The notes: generated by a model from the sequence alone, not told the origin. Positions 6,702 through 15,801 are shown, counted from the first letter of the stretch. The stretch is DNA of 64,000 nt from an uncultured Flavobacteriales bacterium (GCA_937121175.1 CAKZKD010000005.1:124001-188000), one strand, 5' to 3'. Numbers and translations: made by a program.

Positions 6702-9659
6702 ATGCTACTAAATTGTCATAGTTATTATAGCCTGAATTACGGTTGTCTTTCGGTTGAAGAGGTACTGCAAACCGTAAAGGATTTAGGATACTCCGAGTTT
6801 ACCGTTACCGACATTAATAATACTTCCGAAACGTTTCGTTTTTTGATGCGTGCAGAAGAGTATAACCTAAAGGTAAATATTGGAATTGATTTTAGGAACG
6901 GCATTCAGCAACAATACATAGGTATTGCTAAAAACAAGCGCGGATTCTTTGAACTCAACGAACACTTGTCTCATCATCAAGAAAAAAAAGAGTCCATACC
7001 CCCTATTGCACCACAGTTTAATCATGCGTACATCATCTACCCATCCGAGCTTGCACCTCATCCTATTTTTTTAAAGCCGAATGAGTTTATTGGTATCAGT
7101 CCAGCCGATTTAAAAAACACGACCAAGCAAAAAGAATGGAAACATTACCAAGACAAATTGGTGATCCTGAGCACCTCAACTTTCAGACATAAAAGAGACT
7201 ACAACACTCATCGATTGCTGCGTGCTATTGGAGAAAACACCTTGCTGAGTAAACTCCCAAAAATCAGGCAAGCCAATTCAGAAAACACCTATCGGAGTCG
7301 AGCAGAAATAGAGGAACTCTATAGTCAATATCCCAAAATATTGCACAACACCAAAGAGCTACAAAAAAGCTGTAAGGTCAACTATAATTTTAAACGCCCA
7401 AAAAACAAATTGTGCTTCACCAGTAACCAAGAAGAAGACATTAAACTACTCACCAAATTGAGCCATGATGGGTTAAAGTACCGCTACAAACAAGTAAACG
7501 AAACCATTTTAGCACGGCTCGACAACGAACTGAAGCTGATTGAACAATGTGGGTTTTGCGCCTATTTTCTCATCAATTGGGATTTGGTACAATACGCACA
7601 GAGCAAAGGATATTGCCACGTAGGCAGAGGTAGTGGTGCCAATAGCTTGGTTGCTTACTTACTGCGCATAACCAATGTTGACCCCATAGATTTAGACCTT
7701 TACTTTGAACGATTTATAAATCCATATCGGAATTCTCCACCTGATTTTGATGTAGATTTTTCGTGGACCGACCGCGACGACATTACCCATTATCTGTTTG
7801 ATAAATACGGTTGGGATAAAGTAGTTCTTTTAGGCTCATACGTTACTTTTCAGCGCAAGGCGGTGGTTCGAGAACTGGGTAAAGTGTTTGGTTTACCAGC
7901 CGAAGAAATAAAAAGTCTTCAGCGTTCAGGTATCCCAAAAGATGAGTACAGCGCGCTAATTATACGCTATAGTGAATACATTGCTGGTTTTCCGAGTCAC
8001 CTGAGCATTCACGCCAGTGGTATTCTAATTTCTGAAGAACCTATTCATTATTACTCCTCCACTTTTTTGCCTCCAAAAAACTTTCCGACCACACACTTCG
8101 ATATGCAAATAGCCGAAGACATTGGATTGCACAAATACGATATTCTGAGTCAGCGAGGATTGGGTAAAATTTCGGATGCTGTTGCTCTGGTGAAAGAAAA
8201 CAGAAGCGTAAGTATTGACATAAATGCCATTGAAAAAATAAAACAAGACCAACGGGTAAAGAGGTTGCTACGCGAGGGTGACCTTACGGGGTGTTTTTAT
8301 GTAGAATCACCGGCCATGCGTATGCTTATGACTAAACTAAAAGCCGAAGATTACACACGACTTGTAGCGGCAAGCTCTATCATTCGGCCTGGAGTATCGA
8401 AGAGTGGCATGATGCGCGAATACATTCTCCGATTTCAAAGTGTTGAACGTAGAAAACAAGCCCAAAAAGCATTGCCCGAACTCTACAAAATACTCGAAGA
8501 AACGTACGGTGTAATGGTTTACCAAGAGGATGTAATAAAGGTAGCACACTTGTTCGCCGAACTTACCTTGGCAGAGGCCGATATACTGCGGAGAGGTATG
8601 TCTTGGAAGTTTAGAGAACGAACAGAATTTTCGCAAGTGGAGCAGCGGTTTTTTGATAATTGCTACCAAAAAGGCTACGCCGAAAAAACGGTAAAAGAAA
8701 TCTGGTATCAGATCGAAAGTTTTGCCAACTATGCTTTCTCCAAAGGGCATTCAGCCAGCTACGCCGTAGAGAGTTTTCAGGCATTATACATACACGCCTA
8801 CTACCCTATTGAATACCTCACGGCTACGCTAAATAATGGCGGTGGTTTTTACTCGCGTGAGGTATATGTTCACACCGCAAAAATGAAAGGAGCAACCATA
8901 GCCCTACCATGTGTGAATACCAGTAAAAGTTTGGCTAAAATAATAGGCGATACCATTCACCTTGGCCTCAGTTTTATTCGAGGTGGGTTTGAGCGCGAAA
9001 ATGTGTTTGCAATCCTAAAAGAACGCCAACAAAACGGGCCGTACTTATCGTTCCGAAATTTTGTGGAGCGCCTACCTCGAATTTCATTGGAACAAACGAT
9101 TATCCTAATTAGAACGGGATGTTTTAGGCATTTTGAAAAAAACAAAAAGAAACTGATGTGGGACGCACATTTCTTGCTATCAGAAGAACCATCGACTACT
9201 CTAGAAAAAATAAACCTATTTCAGATTGAGCCAAAAACATGGAAACTACCCGAATTGGTACACACCCAACTGGAAGATGCCTACGACGAAATAGAATACC
9301 TCGGTTTTCCGGTGAGTATTAGTCCGTTTGAAATGCTAGAAAAACCCAAAAAGCTAACTCCATTTTATGCATCAGATTTACGTAAAAATGTGGGTAAGGT
9401 AGTTTCTATTGCAGGGTACAAAGTAAACTCTCGGTCGGTTAGAGCCAGTAATAAACAAGCCATGCAATTCGGCACGTTTGTGGACCAAAAAGGCCACTGG
9501 ATTGATACAGTAATTTTTCCGAATGTATATAAACGGCACAACTACATTGCCCCGGGCTGCCATATCATTACCGGCAAGGTTGGCGAAGAATTCGGGCATC
9601 TTAGTTTAGAGGTACATCAGTTGGAGCGATTGGAGAATATGAATTTGAGGGAGGGATAA
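6702..9659 (+). CDS. DnaE-type DNA polymerase III alpha subunit (error-prone DnaE2/ImuC-like)
   Basis: 985 residues, shorter than replicative DnaE (about 1150-1450). The C-family palm is intact: GRGSGANSLVAYLL at 308-321, PDFDVDF with Asp350 and Asp352, and a third Asp480 in GLHKYDILSQRGLG. The N-terminal PHP domain is degenerate: the usual HxHSxYS reads NCHSYYS and the TDHN motif reads TDIN, so metal ligands are lost. A helix-hairpin-helix region and a C-terminal OB-like domain (from about 895) follow. KINLFQ at 836-841, between these two domains, could be a weak clamp motif. The short length and pairing with DinB point to a translesion polymerase rather than the replicase. ImuA and LexA are not next to it. 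Confidence 0.9.
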   Translation: MLLNCHSYYSLNYGCLSVEEVLQTVKDLGYSEFTVTDINNTSETFRFLMRAEEYNLKVNIGIDFRNGIQQQYIGIAKNKRGFFELNEHLSHHQEKKESIPPIAPQFNHAYIIYPSELAPHPIFLKPNEFIGISPADLKNTTKQKEWKHYQDKLVILSTSTFRHKRDYNTHRLLRAIGENTLLSKLPKIRQANSENTYRSRAEIEELYSQYPKILHNTKELQKSCKVNYNFKRPKNKLCFTSNQEEDIKLLTKLSHDGLKYRYKQVNETILARLDNELKLIEQCGFCAYFLINWDLVQYAQSKGYCHVGRGSGANSLVAYLLRITNVDPIDLDLYFERFINPYRNSPPDFDVDFSWTDRDDITHYLFDKYGWDKVVLLGSYVTFQRKAVVRELGKVFGLPAEEIKSLQRSGIPKDEYSALIIRYSEYIAGFPSHLSIHASGILISEEPIHYYSSTFLPPKNFPTTHFDMQIAEDIGLHKYDILSQRGLGKISDAVALVKENRSVSIDINAIEKIKQDQRVKRLLREGDLTGCFYVESPAMRMLMTKLKAEDYTRLVAASSIIRPGVSKSGMMREYILRFQSVERRKQAQKALPELYKILEETYGVMVYQEDVIKVAHLFAELTLAEADILRRGMSWKFRERTEFSQVEQRFFDNCYQKGYAEKTVKEIWYQIESFANYAFSKGHSASYAVESFQALYIHAYYPIEYLTATLNNGGGFYSREVYVHTAKMKGATIALPCVNTSKSLAKIIGDTIHLGLSFIRGGFERENVFAILKERQQNGPYLSFRNFVERLPRISLEQTIILIRTGCFRHFEKNKKKLMWDAHFLLSEEPSTTLEKINLFQIEPKTWKLPELVHTQLEDAYDEIEYLGFPVSISPFEMLEKPKKLTPFYASDLRKNVGKVVSIAGYKVNSRSVRASNKQAMQFGTFVDQKGHWIDTVIFPNVYKRHNYIAPGCHIITGKVGEEFGHLSLEVHQLERLENMNLREG

Positions 9660-9766
9660 ACTGAGACAAACATCACCTCTAAAAAGAAAAAAACCACCTC
9701 ATATTGTAAATATTCAGAATTGGAATAAACTTTTCTAATTTTAGACTCAAATCATACAATACTCCA

Positions 9767-10471
9767 ATGAAAAATTCATTTTTAGCAATTTTATGCGCCT
9801 TACTTATTTCGTGCAATGGAGAACCTGAAGTTAATTTTTATACCAGTTCTACTACACCAATTATTAATGACACTATTGTATTTACCAATAAATCATCAGT
9901 AAATGGATTGTACAATATGATGTGGGATTTTGGAGATGGAACCCAGTCTAATACTTTTCATGCTATCCATATCTATAAAGAAGTTGGAAATTACAAAGTA
10001 ACGCTGACAGGTACGAACAAAAGAGAAAATAAAAATTACAAGAAAACAACAGAAATTGAGGTTAAAGCTAGCAAACTTCAAGGAGAATACTATATCGACG
10101 GGGGGCATTATAAGGCAATAAATGGCTGCAAGATTGAAGGAGGAGATTCTGCAGAAGTATATTTAATAGAAGGACAAGAATATGAGACAGTACGCATTAC
10201 CAATAAAAACGAAATCAAATACTTCGCAGAAAATGGCACATTAAAGCATACCTCTTATATTAACAATGTGGAATCAACTGTGAAATTGAACCTAGTTCTG
10301 GATGCTGTTAAACGTAACACAGCTATAACCTACAACGGTGAATTCACAATAGAATACACTAAGGAAGGTGTACGATTTAGTCAAAATGAACTTTACGAAG
10401 GATTTATTCAAGACACATTAGCTTGCCATAGTAAAAAAGAGAAAATACTGTTACTAAAATCTATCGAGTAA
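9767..10471 (+). CDS. PKD-domain lipoprotein
   Basis: 234 residues. The N-terminus has a short hydrophobic signal ending in LLISC, so Cys16 should be lipidated. Residues of about 22-98 form a PKD (polycystic kidney disease) immunoglobulin-like domain with the diagnostic WDFGDGTQS and YKEVGNYKVTLTG. The remaining 135 residues are beta-rich without recognised motifs. PKD domains mediate binding on cell-surface proteins; the partner is unknown. The gene stands alone, convergent with the helicase gene whose end lies 11 bases away. Confidence 0.8.
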   Translation: MKNSFLAILCALLISCNGEPEVNFYTSSTTPIINDTIVFTNKSSVNGLYNMMWDFGDGTQSNTFHAIHIYKEVGNYKVTLTGTNKRENKNYKKTTEIEVKASKLQGEYYIDGGHYKAINGCKIEGGDSAEVYLIEGQEYETVRITNKNEIKYFAENGTLKHTSYINNVESTVKLNLVLDAVKRNTAITYNGEFTIEYTKEGVRFSQNELYEGFIQDTLACHSKKEKILLLKSIE

Positions 10472-10482
10472 ATATTGACAAT

Positions 10483-12777
10483 CTACTTTGATGACTTTTC
10501 AGCCAAACTCGCCTGCACCATTCTAATCTGGCCATACGAATACTTGCCTTTGAATGCCGCATAAACTCCAGCCGAACCGCTTTTAGATTTTTCTATGGCC
10601 AAAGACAACACTTCAACAGTATCTTTATCCATAAAATCTTCAATCTTTAACTTTTTTGCCTCAATTCCTTTCGCTACATGACCTTCAATTGTTCCTTTTA
10701 CAAGTTCTCGTTTTTTAGCGACCTCTTCAATGGATAAACCACTATTCAGCAAATCGTAGGTTTCGACATACGTACTTCCCTTTTCAACTTTGGATGGTTT
10801 TTCACCATCGACTGGTAAAGGTTTTTTTCTCTTTTTTCCAGTTTTTGTTTTTTGTAGGTCAGGGTTAGTAGCTGCGTTTTGTCTAGCCGCCTCTAATACT
10901 GCCTTGCGTTTATCTATGCGCTTTTTGCCGTGCGGTGATTCTTTCGGAATAGTCTGTTTCGTAAAAACACAATGCGCCAGCATTGCAGATTTTTCAATTT
11001 CGGTAATGGACTTCATTATCAATTGGTCCAATTCTTCTAAGAAACTTTTGTAGGCTTTTGCCTTGGCTAATTGTTCTACATCAGCCAAATGTTCTAATAG
11101 TATTTTCTGTACATCCGTCAAGAAATTCAGAAAGTACGTACTTCCTTTTTCAAGCCGATCCATCAATGTTTTTTGGTCGCTTTCTTTGAGCAATCTTGAA
11201 ATTTGAGATTTAAATTTCCTTGAAATATCTTGCTGCGCCCGAAAGTGCGAATTAATAGCCGGTAAAGCCAGCCGTAAACTTTCTAGGTCGAATTCTAAGT
11301 TCGATTTTTTGCTACGTTGGTGCTGACTTATTGCTTTTTCTATTGGCTCAAAATCAAACGAATGCAAGAGCATACGCTCCAAGTACAGACGCTGTTCTTG
11401 CTCTAGCGTATTGGTTAGTTCTTCTGGCTTTTCCTGCCCAGATACATAACCCGCAACTTTTTCGTCGGTAAAAAGTGAGTCGGTATTTATCGGCGAACGA
11501 AGTATGAGTCCGTCCAAACTTTTTAGCCGACTCAAAGCCACATACACCTGACCAGAAGCAAAAGCTTGCCCAACGTCAATGATTGCTTTTTCGAACGTTA
11601 GTCCTTGGCTTTTATGCACCGTAACTGCCCAAGCCAATTTAACTGGGTACTGTGTAAATGTACCAACAACCTCTTCTTCTAGCTCCTTGTTTTTAGGGTT
11701 AACTGTATATTTTTTGTTTTCCCATTCGTGTTTCTCAAGCGTATATTCTTCTTTTTCTCCGTCTAAAATTACTTTGATTTCATCCTTTTTAATGGAAGAA
11801 ACTTTTGCGATTTTGCCGTTAAAAAATCGTTTATCCGCATTGGTGTCGTTTTTAATAAACATGACTTGCGCACCTTCCTTCAGCACCAATTCTTGATCAA
11901 CTGGAAAAATGTGTTCAGGAAAATCTCTAGAAACTGCCGCTTTGTAGGTTACAGGTTTTGAAGACAAATCAGTAAGTTGTTGCTGATTAATACTGTTTGC
12001 CTTGTTGTTGTGTGTCGTAAGTGTAATTACACCTTCTAGTTTATCGATTTCTTTTTGTGGTTTTACATGGCTATTTAAAGACTCAATATCTTGTTTAGTT
12101 GCACAGTTGTTTCTTAGGTTATTGAGCAGACCAATAAAGACTTCATCGTCTTGTCTAAAAATTTTATTTAGCTCAATGTAAGTCGGCGGGTCGTACTTAA
12201 GTGCGTGCGCCTCAAAAAAGTGCATGCTCTTGTAATAATTTCTCAAAACGCCCCACTCAGCATCATTTACTATGGGCGGTAGTTGAAACAAATCTCCAAT
12301 AAAAAGAACTTGAACTCCGCCAAAGCTTCGACCAAAATTTGACTTTACGCTTCGCATTCTGTAATCAATTGCATCAAGCAAATCGGCGCGCAGCATACTT
12401 ACTTCATCAATAATTAATAAATCTGCAGCCCTAAGTACTTGTTTACGAATTGAATTTAATGGATGCTTTCTCGCCAGCGTATGCTGTGTAAAAAATCGAG
12501 CATCGCTCCCAAAACTACCGTCGGGAGACTTGTCGGGAACAAAACTCCCAAATGGAAAAAGAAATTGTGAGTGAATGGTTACCCCTTGAGCGTTCAAAGC
12601 TGCGATTCCAGTTGGTGCAACTATTACAAAATTTTTGTGTGTTCGCTCCGCTAAATTTCTCAGAAAAGTTGTTTTTCCTGTACCAGCTTTACCTGTAAGA
12701 AAAATGTGCTTTCCTGTACTATTTACAAAACGCTTGGTTAACTCAATTAAGTTTTCGGTATGTTGATTTTCTTCCAA
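10483..12777 (-). CDS. Pif1/RecD-like superfamily 1 helicase with C-terminal helix-turn-helix
   Basis: 764 residues. The N-terminal ATPase has Walker A GKAGTGKTT at 29-37, Walker B LLIIDEVSM, and motif III GDLFQLPP. The later helicase motif AVTVHKSQGLTFEKAIID and the VYVALSRL motif place it in the Pif1/RecD2 group of 5'-3' helicases. A charged, partly coiled region spans about 460-680, with a Lys-rich linker. The last 80 residues (DLLNSGLSIEEVAKKR, followed by VKGTIEGHVAKGIEAK) form a helix-turn-helix like the HTH_40 domain found at helicase C-termini. It likely unwinds stalled forks or structured DNA. The SSB-like DUF3127 gene lies just upstream on the same strand, but a terminator separates them. 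Confidence 0.88.
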   Translation of the reverse strand: MEENQHTENLIELTKRFVNSTGKHIFLTGKAGTGKTTFLRNLAERTHKNFVIVAPTGIAALNAQGVTIHSQFLFPFGSFVPDKSPDGSFGSDARFFTQHTLARKHPLNSIRKQVLRAADLLIIDEVSMLRADLLDAIDYRMRSVKSNFGRSFGGVQVLFIGDLFQLPPIVNDAEWGVLRNYYKSMHFFEAHALKYDPPTYIELNKIFRQDDEVFIGLLNNLRNNCATKQDIESLNSHVKPQKEIDKLEGVITLTTHNNKANSINQQQLTDLSSKPVTYKAAVSRDFPEHIFPVDQELVLKEGAQVMFIKNDTNADKRFFNGKIAKVSSIKKDEIKVILDGEKEEYTLEKHEWENKKYTVNPKNKELEEEVVGTFTQYPVKLAWAVTVHKSQGLTFEKAIIDVGQAFASGQVYVALSRLKSLDGLILRSPINTDSLFTDEKVAGYVSGQEKPEELTNTLEQEQRLYLERMLLHSFDFEPIEKAISQHQRSKKSNLEFDLESLRLALPAINSHFRAQQDISRKFKSQISRLLKESDQKTLMDRLEKGSTYFLNFLTDVQKILLEHLADVEQLAKAKAYKSFLEELDQLIMKSITEIEKSAMLAHCVFTKQTIPKESPHGKKRIDKRKAVLEAARQNAATNPDLQKTKTGKKRKKPLPVDGEKPSKVEKGSTYVETYDLLNSGLSIEEVAKKRELVKGTIEGHVAKGIEAKKLKIEDFMDKDTVEVLSLAIEKSKSGSAGVYAAFKGKYSYGQIRMVQASLAEKSSK

Positions 12778-12861
12778 CTATGCGTCAATTTGTTTTTTCA
12801 AATTTAAATTCAATTTTCTGTTTCACCTAACCAAACGAGCTTGATTAGCAACATCAATTAC

Positions 12862-12892
12862 AAACAAAAAAGGGAGCCAAACGCTCCCTTTT
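12862..12892 (-). terminator. terminator after the DUF3127 gene
   Basis: AAAAGGGAGC and GCTCCCTTTT form a 10-bp stem with a 5-base loop. On the minus strand a T run follows. It lies 20 bases after the DUF3127 stop codon. Confidence 0.85.
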
Positions 12893-12912
12893 CTATCTCT
12901 AGATTCTAATTT

Positions 12913-13293
12913 CTAGAATGGTAAATCATCCTCTTCTTCCGCTGAAGCGCCTTTTGCATCACTTGCTTTTGGGGCAGGTATATCTGGCATTGCTGCAGGA
13001 GCTGGAGCCGATTGTCCGCCACCTTTTGCAATTCTCCAACCGTTGATACTGTTAAAGTATTTTACTTCACCCTGTGGGTTAGTCCATTCTCTTCCTCTAA
13101 GGTTGATTTGAACGATAACGTCGTCACCTACTTTATAACTGTCTAATAATGCCGTGTTGTTTTGTGTAAATTCAACCATTATCGACTGGGGATATTGTTC
13201 GTTGGTGGTAACAACCAATTCTCTTTTCTTGAATCCGTTGCTTCCGAATTCTTGGGTTTCCCCAATCATCTTTACTTTTCCTGAAACTTCCAT
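12913..13293 (-). CDS. DUF3127 protein, SSB-like OB fold with acidic C-terminal tip
   Basis: 126 residues. The first 90 residues (starting MEVSGKVKMIGETQEFG and including VGDDVIVQINLRGREW) match DUF3127, a Bacteroidota family with an oligonucleotide-binding-like fold. A Pro/Ala-rich linker follows and the protein ends EEEDDLPF. That end closely resembles the DDIPF tip of bacterial SSB, which docks repair proteins. This suggests a single-strand DNA binding accessory that recruits SSB partners; the role is inferred, not established. It is followed by its own terminator and then the Pif1-like helicase gene, and preceded at 48 bases by the flavin reductase gene on the same strand. Confidence 0.85.
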   Translation of the reverse strand: MEVSGKVKMIGETQEFGSNGFKKRELVVTTNEQYPQSIMVEFTQNNTALLDSYKVGDDVIVQINLRGREWTNPQGEVKYFNSINGWRIAKGGGQSAPAPAAMPDIPAPKASDAKGASAEEEDDLPF

Positions 13294-13341
13294 TTTGTTT
13301 TAGTTTTTTGAGGATGCATCCTCATTCATTTTATCGTTTTA

Positions 13342-14238
13342 TTAATCGTTATTGAAAGAGAGCAAGGTCATCCACGCTTCTTCCACTTTATTTTCTTCTA
13401 AATAATTCTTTGCCAATTGGTGCAGTTCTTTTTCAAGTTTTGCTGGCTCATCTTCAAATTCTTGATGCAACTCGCTCAATTCAATTAACTTAAATTCATT
13501 AACGGCTGTTTCATTCGGTATGGATTCTACATTACCAAGCTGACCTAAATTATTGCCAGTAAGAATCGAACTATTTCTAATATCATGGGGAATTTGGTCA
13601 ACTCCAATTCCTAATGTGGTTAACGGTTTTGCAACTTCAAACAACGCATCACCATTTGCCCGAACATACCAATTAGCGCCCATTCTACCTACCAAATCCA
13701 ATTTTTCGGTATCCAATTTTCCATCAGAATCTAAAAACTGTTCTTGAATGTGAACTTTAACCACTTCACAGATAACCAAGTTTCCAGCACCCCCATTTGC
13801 CCCCAATTCTTTTACTTCAAGAACTTTGCACTCTAACTGAACTGGAGATTCTGCCACTCTTGGAGGTTTTACAACTTCCGATTTCAGTTCAGTTAAGCCC
13901 GCTTTTTCAAACTCATTTACACCGTCAGCATATTCTGTACTACTCAAGCTCATTTGTTGAACAATGGCATGGTTTACAACATTGATGACTACCTCGGGGT
14001 GTTGTTTTACGTTCTCGTAGGTGTGCTTAGTAGTATTGTCCCTTCCTCTTCTGGCAGGTGAAAAAATTGCAATCGGAGGATTCGCGCTAAACACATTAAA
14101 GAACGAAAAGGGCGAAAGGTTTACATTTCCATCAGAATCTACCGTGCTTGCAAATGCAATAGGTCTTGGAGCCACAGCACTTAGTAGATATCCGTGCAAT
14201 TTTGGTACAGGAATTTCTTTAGGGTCAATGGATAACAT
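13342..14238 (-). CDS. flavin reductase family protein (FMN-binding split barrel)
   Basis: About 298 residues from the ATG at 14238 (MLSIDPKEIPVPKLHGYLLS); the frame stays open further upstream, but a purine-rich AAGAGAGAAA precedes this ATG. The flavin reductase-like domain fills residues of about 15-210, with SAVAPRPIAFASTV and LSPFSFFNVFSANPP, typical of the DIM6/NTAB group that binds FMN. The last 80 residues are acidic and helical. It may reduce flavin for a monooxygenase or act on its own substrate; no partner gene is nearby. It is divergent from tRNA-Leu(UAG). Confidence 0.85.
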   Translation of the reverse strand: MLSIDPKEIPVPKLHGYLLSAVAPRPIAFASTVDSDGNVNLSPFSFFNVFSANPPIAIFSPARRGRDNTTKHTYENVKQHPEVVINVVNHAIVQQMSLSSTEYADGVNEFEKAGLTELKSEVVKPPRVAESPVQLECKVLEVKELGANGGAGNLVICEVVKVHIQEQFLDSDGKLDTEKLDLVGRMGANWYVRANGDALFEVAKPLTTLGIGVDQIPHDIRNSSILTGNNLGQLGNVESIPNETAVNEFKLIELSELHQEFEDEPAKLEKELHQLAKNYLEENKVEEAWMTLLSFNND

Positions 14239-14379
14239 TTTCTCTCTTTTTTTGGTGGATTCAAATGTAATTTTTTGGGTGAAAGACCACCGAAAATAAG
14301 CGAACATCTTATCTACAACTTATAAAGGATTTTCAATTTTTTGCTTAAAAAAATAAAACCTAATAGGAGAGGAAAATTA

Positions 14380-14387
14380 TATATTTG
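14380..14387 (+). promoter_or_regulatory. -7 element for tRNA-Leu(UAG)
   Basis: TATATTTG matches TAnnTTTG and is followed by CCGCC, the same string that follows the tRNA-Gly and PASTA-gene -7 elements. The -33 element is not clear. The tRNA starts 40 bases downstream. Confidence 0.55.
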
Positions 14388-14426
14388 CCGCCCCAATTAA
14401 AGCAATTGGTAAGTTCTTAAAAATAT

Positions 14427-14508
14427 GCAGGCGTGGTGGAATTGGTAGACACGCTAGACTTAGGATCTAGTGCCGCGAGGTGTGAGAGTTCGAGTCTCTC
14501 CGCCTGTA
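14427..14508 (+). tRNA. tRNA-Leu (anticodon UAG)
   Basis: An 82-base class II tRNA with a long variable arm. The acceptor GCAGGCG pairs with CGCCTGT (one G-U). The anticodon stem CTAGA/TCTAG encloses CTTAGGA, giving anticodon TAG, which reads CUA/CUG. The T arm has GAGTTCGAGTCTC. The discriminator is A and CCA is not encoded. Confidence 0.96.
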
Positions 14509-14517
14509 CTAACTAGA

Positions 14518-14550
14518 AGACTCTTCATTTATTTGAAGGGTCTTTTTTTT
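14518..14550 (+). terminator. terminator after tRNA-Leu(UAG)
   Basis: AGACTCTTCA pairs with TGAAGGGTCT around a short AT loop, followed by eight T. The remaining interval to 14784 is AT-rich and I see no gene or structure in it. Confidence 0.8.
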
Positions 14551-14784
14551 GTGTAATATTTTGCTGAAAGTATAGGGAGAAACGAGAAGTTTATTCTAAT
14601 GTGCAAAATGAATTCAATTTGTAATTATTGGCTGTAAATCTGCCTTGGGCCAAATACCAAATTGAAAACCTATCCCCAAATAGCAAGTCTAATTTAAATC
14701 ATCTAAGTGAATTCTTGAGATTAAAAGTCCAATGCTTCAACCATACTGTAAATGACTCACTGTGTAATGTGGTGAGAAGAATTC

Positions 14785-15801
14785 CTAATTCACGATAAGC
14801 TTTACTAACTTGGTTGCATTTCTAGTTTGAATTTCAAGGCTATAAATCCCTGATGACAACCCTGATGTGGAAATATTAAACTGGCTATTTGTGTATTCAT
14901 AATACACCTCAACAACCTGACCCCTTGAATCCCTAATGATTATGGATTTAGAGTTTTCCACCCCTTCAATTTCGACCTTTTCACCTCGCTGCACCGGATT
15001 AGGAAATAAATTTATTGATACATTAGAACTAGTCTGTCTCAAGCCAACAGGTTTGGTCAAAGATTTCTTATCCAATAAACTAATTGATTCAGTGTAAGAA
15101 ACATCTTGAGAACCTAGCCAACCTCTTTTGTGTCTTATTCTTTTATGCTCTAACACCGATGCGCCGATTCCTGAACAGTAAAAGACAAAAACTGTATCCT
15201 TCCTGCTATCTGGCATTCCAGATTCATAATACGTTATTTCTTTAACCAACAAACAATTTGTGTAAGTAGAATCAATAGTTTTCAAACTTCCCGAGCCAAT
15301 CACATCTGATTTAATAGCACTATAAAAAATATCAGTATGAATTCTTCTTAAAGAAGTATCGATGAAGGAAGTAGTTGCAGTTAATGGAAATTCTATCAAC
15401 TTTAACTTTTTCTGATAATCAGACGGAGAAGGTCGAGAAAAGTATTGTCCCCAGTTATAAATTCCAGAAGAATTAATTTCATAATCGACCACGTACTTTG
15501 AATTGCCGGAATATTCTACCAATTGATGGCTTGCCCCAGGCACAAACGGAGCTTGCGCTAACCTATATTCTACAGTATCGCGTCCATTGACTGAAACTCC
15601 AGAATAATCCCAGACTTTACCAGAGCCTCCAAGTGGTAATGATTTAAATTGATTTGAATTAGTCGAATCTAAGTTTCGGTAAGAGTAGTTATAATTTCTC
15701 CCTGCTTGAAATACATCTGAAAGCTTTAGTGAAATTTGCGCATTGGCAATTACACTTTGAAAGCATGTCAAGACCAATAGTAAAATGATTGATTTTCCCA
15801 T
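14785..15801 (-). CDS. secreted protein with T9SS type-A sorting domain
   Basis: 338 residues. A signal peptide ends near VIANAQ. The central 230 residues are beta-rich and not recognised. The last 75 residues are a type-A C-terminal sorting domain: NLFPNPVQRGEKVEIEGV, IIIRDSRGQVVE, then SGLSSGIYSLEIQ and a final KLVKLIVN. It should be exported by Sec, passed through the T9SS and attached to or released from the surface. The gene begins 17 bases after the clpX stop on the same strand, so it may share that transcript, although a functional link is not obvious. Confidence 0.82.
   Translation of the reverse strand: MGKSIILLLVLTCFQSVIANAQISLKLSDVFQAGRNYNYSYRNLDSTNSNQFKSLPLGGSGKVWDYSGVSVNGRDTVEYRLAQAPFVPGASHQLVEYSGNSKYVVDYEINSSGIYNWGQYFSRPSPSDYQKKLKLIEFPLTATTSFIDTSLRRIHTDIFYSAIKSDVIGSGSLKTIDSTYTNCLLVKEITYYESGMPDSRKDTVFVFYCSGIGASVLEHKRIRHKRGWLGSQDVSYTESISLLDKKSLTKPVGLRQTSSNVSINLFPNPVQRGEKVEIEGVENSKSIIIRDSRGQVVEVYYEYTNSQFNISTSGLSSGIYSLEIQTRNATKLVKLIVN

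Noticed and set aside
8337-8750. 137-residue minus-strand frame inside the DnaE-type gene
   Set aside because: The dense catalytic frame on the plus strand explains the region; the antisense frame has no motif or start signal.
5254-9659. tRNA-Leu as an attachment site for an integrated dinB-dnaE island
   Set aside because: I looked for a copy of the tRNA 3' end downstream of dnaE and saw none, and no integrase gene is present.
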